Of a DNA stretch of 18,872 nucleotides, positions 1-5,833 are shown piece after piece (position 1 is the stretch's first letter; the number at the start of each line of letters is the position of its first letter). Position numbers and translations under genes: made by a program. The stretch is from positions 21,310 through 40,181 of the forward strand of contig PMGP01000200.1 in NCBI GenBank assembly GCA_003156235.1, written 5' to 3'. The notes below the pieces were generated by a model. It did no database searches. It saw only the letters and a program-made list of their open reading frames with translations, and had not been told where the DNA came from. This DNA comes from Acidobacteriaceae bacterium (lineage in GTDB: Bacteria > Acidobacteriota > Terriglobia > Terriglobales > Acidobacteriaceae).

Positions 1-888
1 TCCGCGCTGCTGACGCCGGATGGCTGCTATGTGGACGACATTCTGGTTCACCGTGACAGCGAGAACGATTATCTTCTGGTGGTGAACGCGGGGAACAAGG
101 ACAAGGATTTTGCGTGGATTATGAAGCAGGTGGACGCGTGGCCGTCCAAGCCTTCCAAGCCTTCCAAGCCTCAGGTGCGGATCACGGACGATTCGGCGAG
201 CTATTCGCAACTGGCGGTGCAGGGGCCGCGCGGGTTGGAGACGCTGCAAAAGCTGACGAAGACGGAGTTGGCGGGGATCAAGAATTATTGGTTTACGTGG
301 GGCGAGGTTGCGGGCGTGGCGAATGTGCTGATCGCTCGCTCGGGCTACACGGGCGAGGACGGCTTTGAGATTTATCTGCCGAGCGACGTGGCCACGACAG
401 AACGAGTATGGTCCGCGTTGATGGAGGCGGGCAAGGAGTTTGGGATTCGGCCCTGCGGTCTGGGCGCACGCAACACTCTGCGGCTGGAAGCGGGCATGCC
501 GCTCTATGGGCACGAGATCAGCGACACGGTGAATGTGTTCGAGGGCGGGCTGGAGCGCTGGCTCAAGCTGGAGAAGGGCGAGTTTATTGGGCGCGAGGCA
601 TTGCTGGCGGTGCAGGCGGCGGGCGTGCCGAAGCGGAAGCTGGTGGGGCTGGAGATGGTGGAGCGCGGCATCGCCCGCGACGGGTACTTCGTACTGTCTT
701 TGGACGGGGAGCAGATTGGAACAATCACTTCCGGCTCGCCTGCGCCTTTTTTGAAGACGAACATTGCTTTTGCGCTGGTGCCGGCGAGTGTGGCTGCCAG
801 CAGCGCGGATATGCTGGTGCAAGTGCGGGCGAATCGGGTGCGGGCGAAGCAGGTTCCGTTGCCGTTTTATAAGAGGGTGAAGAAGTAG
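1..888 (+). CDS. gcvT: aminomethyltransferase, glycine cleavage system T protein (5' truncated by window edge)
   Basis: GcvT takes the aminomethyl group from lipoylated GcvH, releases ammonia and passes the one-carbon unit to tetrahydrofolate in the cytoplasm. The frame is open from base 1 and its first residues, SALLTPDGCYVDDI, match the family before the first in-window GTG at 31, so the true start lies upstream. Visible family blocks are YLLVVNAGN, LAVQGPRGLE, RSGYTGEDGFEIYLP and LRLEAGMPLYGHE, followed by the C-terminal barrel domain with ERGIARDGY and GTITSGSPAPFLKTNIAFALV. The ARD usually found before TLRLEAG reads ARN here (Asn codon 472-474). A proline/lysine tripeptide repeat (SKP x3, 142-168) enlarges the loop before the VRITDDS strand. 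No gcvH or gcvP follows. The family call is secure. Confidence 0.95.
   Translation, partial: SALLTPDGCYVDDILVHRDSENDYLLVVNAGNKDKDFAWIMKQVDAWPSKPSKPSKPQVRITDDSASYSQLAVQGPRGLETLQKLTKTELAGIKNYWFTWGEVAGVANVLIARSGYTGEDGFEIYLPSDVATTERVWSALMEAGKEFGIRPCGLGARNTLRLEAGMPLYGHEISDTVNVFEGGLERWLKLEKGEFIGREALLAVQAAGVPKRKLVGLEMVERGIARDGYFVLSLDGEQIGTITSGSPAPFLKTNIAFALVPASVAASSADMLVQVRANRVRAKQVPLPFYKRVKK
142..168 (+). repeat. in-frame 9-bp tandem repeat (three units) inside gcvT
   Basis: Three 9-base units, CCGTCCAAG then CCTTCCAAG twice, encode P-S-K three times. They sit in a surface loop between the WIMKQVDAW helix and the next strand of GcvT. Because the unit is a multiple of three, copy-number change would not break the frame. 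Confidence 0.8.
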
Positions 889-960
889 GGTGGTTTGTTG
901 TACGGCCATTCCATGGAGTTACAATCGCGGAAACCTGCTTTTTATCTGGAGCACGACACT

Positions 961-2037
961 ATGCGGCTGTTTTGGAAGATTGCCACTCCTGTTTTCTGCG
1001 TGGCCATAATAGGCAGCGCGGGCATCTATTGGCAGGTGTACAAGGCGAAAGCGAAGCTGGCTGATGCGGCGCGAGCCTGCCGCGTGAGTGCCGAGCAGGG
1101 AGACACAAAATCGGAGTTCGATCTCGCTCATATGTACTACTCCGGTCGGGGAGTGCCGCAGAATTATGCTGAGGCCTTCCGGTGGTGCCGCAAGGCGGCC
1201 GAGCAGGGAGACGCGAAGGCGGAATACGACCTTGCTCACCTCTATCTTAAGGCGGAGGGAGTATCGCAGGATTATGACGAAGCTCTTCGTTGGTATCGCA
1301 AGTCTGCCGACCAAGGGGACCCGATGGCGGAGTATGGAGTCGGCTTCATGTATCACGATGGACTGGGGGTGCCACAAGACTACGCTGAGGCTGACCGCTG
1401 GTATCGCAAGTCCGCTGATCATGGGAATGCAATAGCTCAGTACGAACTCGGATATATGTATTACTACGGCAAGGGGGTACAGCAAGATAACGCGGAGTCT
1501 GCTCGCTGGTATCGTAAAGCCGCTGACCAGGGTTATGCGAAGGCGGAATCTGGAATCGGATTTATGCTCTGGTACGGCTATGGAGTGACTCAAGATCGCG
1601 CCGAGGCGGATCGTTGGTTTCGCAAAGCAGCAGACCAAGGTGACGAATATGCCCTGCGGACTCTCAGTAAATCTCTTTCGATTTGTGAGAAGTTCACTCT
1701 AATTATTCAATTAATAGGGGGCTTTATTTTGTCAACTAGCTTTCTTTCCTTGAATATCTTTGAGGCAGGAAAGGGCCTTCGAAGTTTCAGGCAAAAAGTG
1801 ATCTGCGGGACAGGAATTCTTATTCTCTTATCTACAGGGCTGAGTTGGTATGGGTATACACACTACAAAATCCGCTGTATTTTCTGTGGTATCAATACTT
1901 TCACAGTGCTCAAATGGATTTTCAATTTGGTCATTATATGTTTACTCATCTATATCGTGAGATCAAAAGAGCCCGAAGCACAAGAGAGCGAGATTGTCGC
2001 AGAGGAAGTTGAATCTGGGAGCGAGGACAATAAATAA
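961..2037 (+). CDS. Sel1-like repeat membrane protein
   Basis: The protein has 358 residues from ATG 961, chosen because GGAG at 948-951 gives good spacing and because an N-terminal membrane segment (residues 5-24) then follows at once; ATG 913 is possible but less well supported. Residues 44-223 hold five near-identical 36-residue Sel1 (TPR-like) repeats of pattern AEQGDxxAEYxLGxMY..GxGVxQDYAEAxRWYRKA, with a partial sixth after them. Three further hydrophobic segments follow at about 246-266, 280-299 and 316-333, with a CIFC pair between the last two, and an acidic tail. Sel1 repeats are protein-protein scaffolds; partner and role cannot be read here. The 3' third is visibly more AT-rich than the repeat part, hinting at a composite origin. 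Confidence 0.85.
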   Translation: MRLFWKIATPVFCVAIIGSAGIYWQVYKAKAKLADAARACRVSAEQGDTKSEFDLAHMYYSGRGVPQNYAEAFRWCRKAAEQGDAKAEYDLAHLYLKAEGVSQDYDEALRWYRKSADQGDPMAEYGVGFMYHDGLGVPQDYAEADRWYRKSADHGNAIAQYELGYMYYYGKGVQQDNAESARWYRKAADQGYAKAESGIGFMLWYGYGVTQDRAEADRWFRKAADQGDEYALRTLSKSLSICEKFTLIIQLIGGFILSTSFLSLNIFEAGKGLRSFRQKVICGTGILILLSTGLSWYGYTHYKIRCIFCGINTFTVLKWIFNLVIICLLIYIVRSKEPEAQESEIVAEEVESGSEDNK

Positions 2038-2052
2038 CTGTAATTATTTGTA

Positions 2053-2106
2053 TCCCACCTTAACCAATTCGCAAAGAACGCGAATTGGCGAAGGTGGGGC
2101 ACCCAG
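2053..2106. repeat. dispersed palindromic repeat, short copy A
   Basis: A nested perfect palindrome: outer arms CCCACCTT (2054-2061) and AAGGTGGG (2091-2098), inner arms CCAATTCGC (2064-2072) and GCGAATTGG (2080-2088), ending in GGGGCACCCA. The same GGGGCACCC end occurs in the copies at 8751, 12362 and 16211. It sits between the convergent Sel1 and frr genes, where the strong hairpin could also help end transcription; no T-tract is present. Confidence 0.8.
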
Positions 2107-2144
2107 TTGGAATTTTAAGAAAATCATCTGATGGTGAAGACCGC

Positions 2145-2732
2145 TCACACCTGCATGACTTCGGCTTCTTTTTTGTGGGAGAGCTCTTCCATGCGGCGGA
2201 TCTCCTCGTCGGTCATCTTCTGGACTTCTTCTAACGCGCGCTTCTCCTCGTCCTCGCTGATATTTTTTTCCTTGGCCATCTTCTTGAGGGCTTCGTTGCC
2301 GTCGCGGCGGACGTTGCGGATGGCGGTGCGGTGCTCCTCAAGGTCGCGGCTGATGTGCTTGCAGACTTCGCGGCGGCGCTCCTCGGTCATGGGGGGAACG
2401 GGGACGCGGAGGACCTTGCCGTCGGAGATGGGGTTGAAGCCGAGATCGGCGACACGCACGGCCTTCTCGATCTCTTTGAGGGCGGTGGGGTCGTAGGGCG
2501 CAATAAGGATCATTTGCGGCTCGGGCGCGCCGAGTTGGGCGAGCTGGTTGAGAGGGGTGGGCGTACCGTAGTAGTCGACCTTGATCTGGTCGAGCATGTG
2601 TACGCTGGCTCGTCCGGTGCGGGTGGCGGCCAGGTTGGCCTGGAAGGTGGCCACCGCGCCGTCCATGCGGCGGCGGAGGTCGGCGTTGAGGTCTTTGAGC
2701 GCCGGAATACCGGCCATGATGGAGAGTGCCAT
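2145..2732 (-). CDS. frr: ribosome recycling factor
   Basis: RRF releases the 70S post-termination complex together with EF-G so that the subunits can be reused. The 195-residue product has the family layout: an N-terminal helix (LKDLNADLRRRMDGAVATF), the signature LAATRTGRASVHMLDQIKVDYYG, the domain II block LGAPEPQMILIAPYDPTALKEIEKAV, and the long C-terminal helices with PPMTEERRREVCKHI and EDEEKRALEEVQKMTD. Start 2732 is preferred because GAGG lies about 9 bases upstream; ATG 2717 would give 190 residues without a clear ribosome site, and an in-frame GTG further out adds a non-conserved extension. pyrH and tsf, common neighbours, are absent. Confidence 0.95.
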   Translation of the reverse strand: MALSIMAGIPALKDLNADLRRRMDGAVATFQANLAATRTGRASVHMLDQIKVDYYGTPTPLNQLAQLGAPEPQMILIAPYDPTALKEIEKAVRVADLGFNPISDGKVLRVPVPPMTEERRREVCKHISRDLEEHRTAIRNVRRDGNEALKKMAKEKNISEDEEKRALEEVQKMTDEEIRRMEELSHKKEAEVMQV

Positions 2733-2856
2733 AGGGTTCGTCCTCGCGATACAGCTTACCAACGGCTATTCTACTAAAATCAAAGCGATAGTGTTGATTG
2801 GGCTTTGAAATCACCGTCCTCCAACCCGGAGAGTGTCTGTTGGATGGCTTGTGGGA

Positions 2857-2886
2857 TTGGATAATTTCACTACATTGTCATACAAT
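2857..2886 (+). promoter_or_regulatory. promoter of RHH antitoxin (leaderless type)
   Basis: TTGGAT at 2857-2862 and TACAAT at 2881-2886 are 18 bases apart, and six bases separate TACAAT from ATG 2893. Initiation about seven bases after the -10 would put the transcript start on the ATG itself. No Shine-Dalgarno sequence is present. The -10 lies in the right arm of the operator palindrome. Confidence 0.55.
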
Positions 2887-2889
2887 GTA
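2871..2889. promoter_or_regulatory. probable autoregulatory operator of the RHH/PIN module
   Basis: TACATTGTCATACAATGTA is a perfect inverted repeat (8-base arms, 3-base spacer) ending four bases before the antitoxin ATG. Ribbon-helix-helix antitoxins typically bind such palindromes and repress their own operon. The overlap with the -10 box would make repression by occlusion direct. Binding is inferred from position and symmetry. Confidence 0.65.
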
Positions 2890-2892
2890 AGC

Positions 2893-3189
2893 ATGGCTAC
2901 GAACCCACGCCGTTCCCGCGTTTTTTCCATCTCCATGCCGCCGGAGATGGCTGCATCTGCCGAAGCCCTTGCCAAGCAGGAGAATCGCTCCATGAGCGAA
3001 CTGCTACGGGAGGCTTTTCGGGCGTACCATGGCCAACGAATTGGCGCCATCTTCGATGAGATCGGCAAATACGCGGCAACCCGCAACCCGCATGGATACA
3101 CCGAGGATGACATTCCGCGATTGGTTAAGGAAGTTCGTGCGGAGATGCGGGCTGAGAGGGAAGCCAGTCAGGCTCTTGCCGCCCAATGA
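2893..3189 (+). CDS. ribbon-helix-helix (CopG-type) antitoxin
   Basis: The protein has 98 residues. Residues 6-45 show the ribbon-helix-helix pattern: a beta strand (SRVFSISMPPEM), helix A (AASAEALAKQENR) and helix B beginning with SMSELLREAFRAY. The C-terminal half (HGYTEDDIPRLVKEVRAEMRAERE) is charged and probably wraps the toxin. ATG 2893 is chosen over the GTG at 2833 because the family begins here and the operator and promoter end just before it. Its last codon overlaps the toxin start by ATGA. Expected role: neutralise the downstream PIN toxin and repress the operon. Confidence 0.85.
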   Translation: MATNPRRSRVFSISMPPEMAASAEALAKQENRSMSELLREAFRAYHGQRIGAIFDEIGKYAATRNPHGYTEDDIPRLVKEVRAEMRAEREASQALAAQ

Positions 3190-3587
3190 TCGTCGTCTTC
3201 GATACAAATGTCTGGGTTTCCGCACTTCATTTCGCATTGAAGCGAGGAACGCCGCGTCTGGCGATAGAAAAGGCAGTGCGCGAAGATACAGTTGCCATCT
3301 GCCGCCCGATTGAAGATGAGTTACTCCGCATTTTGACGGGAAAATTCGGCTGGAAGGCAACGGATGTGGTTGCCGCAGTCGAAGCTGTTCTTCCGTTTCC
3401 ATTGCGAACGAAGAATCTCGGTAACCTACACGTTTGCCGCGATCCGAACGACGATATGGTTATCGAGTGCGCTGTGCTGGCTGGCGCACAAGTGATTGTG
3501 TCCGGAGATCAGGATCTGCTGGTTCTGGGAACCTTTCGCGGGATTCGCATCGTGACACCTGCTGAGTTTCTGCAAGAAACTCCTTAG
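3186..3587 (+). CDS. PIN-domain toxin (COG1569/TIGR00305-type)
   Basis: This 133-residue PIN-fold ribonuclease is the likely toxin of the module. The expected acidic metal-binding set is visible: D6 in VVFDTNVWVSAL, E45 in IEDELLRIL, D90 in CRDPNDDMVIECA, and D108/D110 in SGDQDLLVL. The RDPxDD and VSGDxDLL blocks are typical of the chromosomal PIN TA family rather than classical VapC. Translation is probably coupled to the antitoxin by the 4-base overlap. The RNA target cannot be inferred. All catalytic acids are intact, so it is likely active. Confidence 0.87.
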   Translation: MIVVFDTNVWVSALHFALKRGTPRLAIEKAVREDTVAICRPIEDELLRILTGKFGWKATDVVAAVEAVLPFPLRTKNLGNLHVCRDPNDDMVIECAVLAGAQVIVSGDQDLLVLGTFRGIRIVTPAEFLQETP

Positions 3588-3591
3588 TCCG

Positions 3592-4500
3592 CTATGCCAG
3601 CACCTTGATCCCGATTGAGGCCGCTTGTTCGTGGGCGTGGTAACTGGAGCGGACCAGGGGGCCGGATTCGACGTGGCGGAAGCTCATGCGAAGCGCTTCG
3701 GCTTTGAGCTCGGCGAACTCGCGCGGAGTGTAGAGGCGGGCCATGGGGAGATGGTCGCGGGAGGGACGCAGATATTGGCCGATGGTGAGGATGTCGCAAC
3801 CGCTAGCGGCCAGATCGCGGAAGACCTGGAGCAGCTCGGAAGTTTCTTCGCCGAGGCCGACCATGACGCCGGATTTGGTTAGGCCTTCGGGGCGCAGCGA
3901 TTTGGAGTAGCGCAGGAGATCGAGAGAACGCTCGTAGCGCGCGCCGGAGCGGACGACGCGATAGAGGCGCGGCACCGACTCGATGTTGTGGTTGAGGACG
4001 TCGGGGCGGGCGTCGACGACGGCGCGGATGGCGTCGGGGTTGCCCTGGAAGTCGGGGATGAGGACTTCTACGCGGCAACCGGGGGCCTGACGGCGAATTT
4101 CATCGATGACCAGGGCGAATGCGCGGGCGCCGCCGAGGAGGTCGTCGTCGCGGTTGACGCTGGTGACCACTGCGTGGAGCAGCCCTAACGTCGCCACTGC
4201 CTCCGCGACCCTCCGGGGCTCGTCGAAGTCGATGGGCTGGGGGCGGCCCTTGGGCACGGCGCAGAAGCCGCAGCGGCGGGTGCAGAGATTGCCGAGCATC
4301 ATGAAGGTGGCGGTTTTGTGGTGCCAGCACTCGCCGATGTTGGGGCAGTGGGCGCTTTCGCAGACGGTGTGGAGCTGGAGGGAGCGGGCCAACTGCTTGA
4401 GGGAGTGGTAGTTCTCGCCGACCGGAGCACGCGCCTTGAGCCATGCGGACTTGGGCGCGTGAGTGGCACGGACGGGGGAGATTTGGACCAATTCTGTCAC
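3592..4500 (-). CDS. lipA: lipoyl synthase (radical SAM)
   Basis: LipA inserts two sulfurs into octanoyl groups on lipoyl-domain proteins (GcvH, E2 subunits). From GTG 4500 the product has 302 residues, the usual length. The auxiliary cluster cysteines are C47, C52 and C58 (CESAHCPNIGEC); the radical SAM motif CTRRCGFC gives C73, C77 and C80; and the C-terminal RSSYHA supplies the conserved serine. Also typical are LTSVNRDD-like VVTSVNRDDD, NHNIESVPRLY, KSGVMVGLGE and DILTIGQYLRPS. GTG 4500 is chosen because a TACAAT -10 ends six bases before it and the upstream extension to 4608 has no family similarity and overlaps the TA operators. No lipB is adjacent. It is wedged between two TA modules and convergent with the first. 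Confidence 0.95.
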   Translation of the reverse strand: MTELVQISPVRATHAPKSAWLKARAPVGENYHSLKQLARSLQLHTVCESAHCPNIGECWHHKTATFMMLGNLCTRRCGFCAVPKGRPQPIDFDEPRRVAEAVATLGLLHAVVTSVNRDDDLLGGARAFALVIDEIRRQAPGCRVEVLIPDFQGNPDAIRAVVDARPDVLNHNIESVPRLYRVVRSGARYERSLDLLRYSKSLRPEGLTKSGVMVGLGEETSELLQVFRDLAASGCDILTIGQYLRPSRDHLPMARLYTPREFAELKAEALRMSFRHVESGPLVRSSYHAHEQAASIGIKVLA

Positions 4501-4506
4501 GTATTC

Positions 4507-4533
4507 ATTGTAGCGGGAGTGGCACAGAGACAA
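4507..4533 (-). promoter_or_regulatory. lipA promoter (leaderless type)
   Basis: On the minus strand TTGTCT (4533-4528) and TACAAT (4512-4507) are separated by 15 bases. Six bases lie between TACAAT and GTG 4500, so the transcript probably begins at the start codon. No Shine-Dalgarno sequence is present. The tandem TA operators begin two bases upstream of the -35, so Phd binding might also touch lipA. Confidence 0.5.
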
Positions 4534-4534
4534 T

Positions 4535-4562
4535 CTGACCATAGTCATCTGACCATGGTCAG
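4535..4562. promoter_or_regulatory. tandem palindromic operators of the Phd/VapC module
   Basis: Two abutting 14-base sites: CTGACCATAGTCAT (4535-4548, imperfect) and CTGACCATGGTCAG (4549-4562, a perfect palindrome). The second lies four bases before the TATACT -10 (4566-4571) of the antitoxin. Paired palindromes are usual for cooperative Phd/YefM repression. Position and symmetry are seen; the binding protein is inferred. Confidence 0.65.
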
Positions 4563-4565
4563 GAG

Positions 4566-4587
4566 TATACTGAAATTGTCTGGAGGG
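4566..4587 (+). promoter_or_regulatory. -10 box and ribosome site of the Phd/VapC operon
   Basis: TATACT (4566-4571) differs from the -10 consensus by one base; no good -35 is seen, and that position is occupied by the operators. GGAGGG (4582-4587) stands five bases before ATG 4593, so this operon, unlike its neighbour lipA, has a standard ribosome binding site. Confidence 0.5.
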
Positions 4588-4592
4588 TTCCG

Positions 4593-4880
4593 ATGAAGAC
4601 GATGCCAATCGGCGAGTTCAAGGCCAAGTGCCTGGGGGTAATGGCCGAGATGAATGCCACCGGAAAACCCGTCCTAATCACCAAGCGGGGCAAACCGTTC
4701 GCGCGGGTTTCGCTTCCGGAAGAGCAGGCGCGCGCGGAGAAGCCAGAAGATATTTTTGGCTTTATGCGGGGGATGGGGACCATCACCGGAGACATTGTTT
4801 CATCCGAATATACCGATGAGGAATGGGATCGGATGTTCAACGAAAAATGGGATCGATTTGAACAAGAGGCTGCAGAGTGA
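4593..4880 (+). CDS. Phd/YefM-family antitoxin
   Basis: The 95-residue product begins with the Phd/YefM N-terminal DNA-binding and dimer domain: IGEFKAKCLGVMAEMNATGKPVLITKRGKPFARVSL. The pattern 'GxPVLITKRGKPxARV' is the family hallmark. The C-terminal part (residues 50-95) is acidic and aromatic (EYTDEEWDRMFNEKWDRF) and should fold on the toxin. The start has a strong ribosome site. It overlaps the toxin by GTGA. It should repress through the palindromes just upstream. Confidence 0.9.
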   Translation: MKTMPIGEFKAKCLGVMAEMNATGKPVLITKRGKPFARVSLPEEQARAEKPEDIFGFMRGMGTITGDIVSSEYTDEEWDRMFNEKWDRFEQEAAE

Positions 4881-5269
4881 TCCTGCTCGATACCCATGTA
4901 GTGATTTGGCTGGCGCTCACTCCGGAAAAGATTTCACCGGCGGCGACTGCAGCAATCAGGGAAGTCGAATCGTCGGGAGCAATTTCAGGAATTTCCGTCA
5001 TGACGATCTATGAAGTTGCAAACGCGATTCGTCTTGGTCGAATTAAGCCGGCCTTGCCGCATCAGGTTTTTCTCAATCGCATCAGAAGCCGGTTCAAGGT
5101 ATTTCCAGTCACCGAAACGATTGCTCAATGTGCCGCGGAGTTGCCCGCCCCGTTTCATGGCGACCCTATGGACCGGATCATCACCGCAACCGCTCTGGTT
5201 GCGAATTGCACACTTATCACCAAAGACGAAAAAATCCGTGAGGCCAACCTCTGCAAGGTGATTTGGTAG
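4877..5269 (+). CDS. vapC: VapC-type PIN-domain toxin
   Basis: The 130-residue PIN ribonuclease has intact acidic residues: D5 in ILLDTHVVIW, E46 in MTIYEVANAI, D96 and D99 in HGDPMDRIITATA, and D117 in LITKDEKI. This HGDPxDRxI block is typical of VapC toxins paired with Phd antitoxins. GTG 4877 is the only start that keeps the N-terminal LLDTH strand and overlaps the antitoxin stop by four bases. The downstream gene is convergent, with three bases between the stops. VapC toxins usually cleave tRNA or rRNA; the target here is unknown. Confidence 0.9.
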   Translation: MILLDTHVVIWLALTPEKISPAATAAIREVESSGAISGISVMTIYEVANAIRLGRIKPALPHQVFLNRIRSRFKVFPVTETIAQCAAELPAPFHGDPMDRIITATALVANCTLITKDEKIREANLCKVIW

Positions 5270-5272
5270 TTC

Positions 5273-5644
5273 TTACCGCAGCTTTGCGCGGACTTCGGTG
5301 CGGACCAAATAGAGGAAGAAGACGAGGTTGAGCAGGCCCTGGACGAGAAAGGATGGCTCGCGCAGGCCGGCGAAAGACCATAGGTTGTAGACGACGATCA
5401 GGAAGACCGCGCCGAGAGCCATGGCCCATGCCCAGCGGAAGAGCAAGAGCAAGCCTGCGGCGGCGGCGATGAAGCCGGCGGCTAAGAGGAGAAACAGCGG
5501 CGAATTGGTGTGGGTGACGACCACGCCAAAGATGATGCCGCCGGAGATCAGCAACAGGTAGAGGCTGATGGCGACGAGGCCGGGGAGCGGGAAGAGATTG
5601 CGGCGCTGAGGTTGGGTGGGATTCATGTTGTTTTCGTTGCTCAT
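5273..5644 (-). CDS. small four-helix membrane protein, unknown function
   Basis: The 123-residue product has a polar, Asn/Gln-rich N-terminus with RR, then four hydrophobic segments at about 22-43, 49-69, 72-92 and 98-114, and a basic end (RTEVRAKLR). I do not recognise a named family; it resembles small DUF membrane proteins common in acidobacteria. ATG 5644 has no clear ribosome site; ATG 5626 is an alternative that would remove six residues. It lies downstream of the carboxypeptidase gene on the same strand but is separated by about 190 bases with a repeat and an inverted repeat, so co-transcription is uncertain. Confidence 0.75.
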   Translation of the reverse strand: MSNENNMNPTQPQRRNLFPLPGLVAISLYLLLISGGIIFGVVVTHTNSPLFLLLAAGFIAAAAGLLLLFRWAWAMALGAVFLIVVYNLWSFAGLREPSFLVQGLLNLVFFLYLVRTEVRAKLR

Positions 5645-5667
5645 GTTGATTAAATTTTCGATTGAGG

Positions 5668-5745
5668 TTTCCCACCCTTTCGCCAGAAAACGAAACGCAG
5701 GTCCTTCGACTTCGCTGCGCTTCGCTCAGGATGACAAGGGCACGG
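5668..5745. repeat. dispersed palindromic repeat, copy B (partial)
   Basis: Starts with the family end TTTCCCACCCTT and carries the module CGAAACGCAGGTCCTTCGAC followed by TTCGCTGCGCTTCGCTCAGG and ATGACAA. This second module is shared with the copies at 8751 (its start) and 16211. The GGGGCACCC end is missing, so the copy is incomplete. Confidence 0.7.
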
Positions 5746-5752
5746 AAGTATT

Positions 5753-5792
5753 GCTGGTTATCTAACACTGTTTAATTTTAGCCATAACCAGC
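5753..5792. repeat. perfect 9-base inverted repeat
   Basis: GCTGGTTAT (5753-5761) and ATAACCAGC (5784-5792) are exact complements with an AT-rich 22-base spacer. It lies 42 bases after the carboxypeptidase stop. It could be an mRNA 3'-end stem or a protein site; no T-tract supports a terminator. Confidence 0.6.
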
Positions 5793-5833
5793 TATAAGTT
5801 GCTGATGCGATTTTTTGTGGATCCTATGCAGGG

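Noticed and set aside
919..1638. Long minus-strand frame opposite the Sel1 gene
   Set aside because: It mirrors the 36-residue repeat periodicity of the plus-strand gene and has no domain of its own; an antisense shadow.
3803..4444. Arg/Pro-rich minus-strand frames inside lipA
   Set aside because: Alternative frames of the lipA gene with no protein-like pattern.
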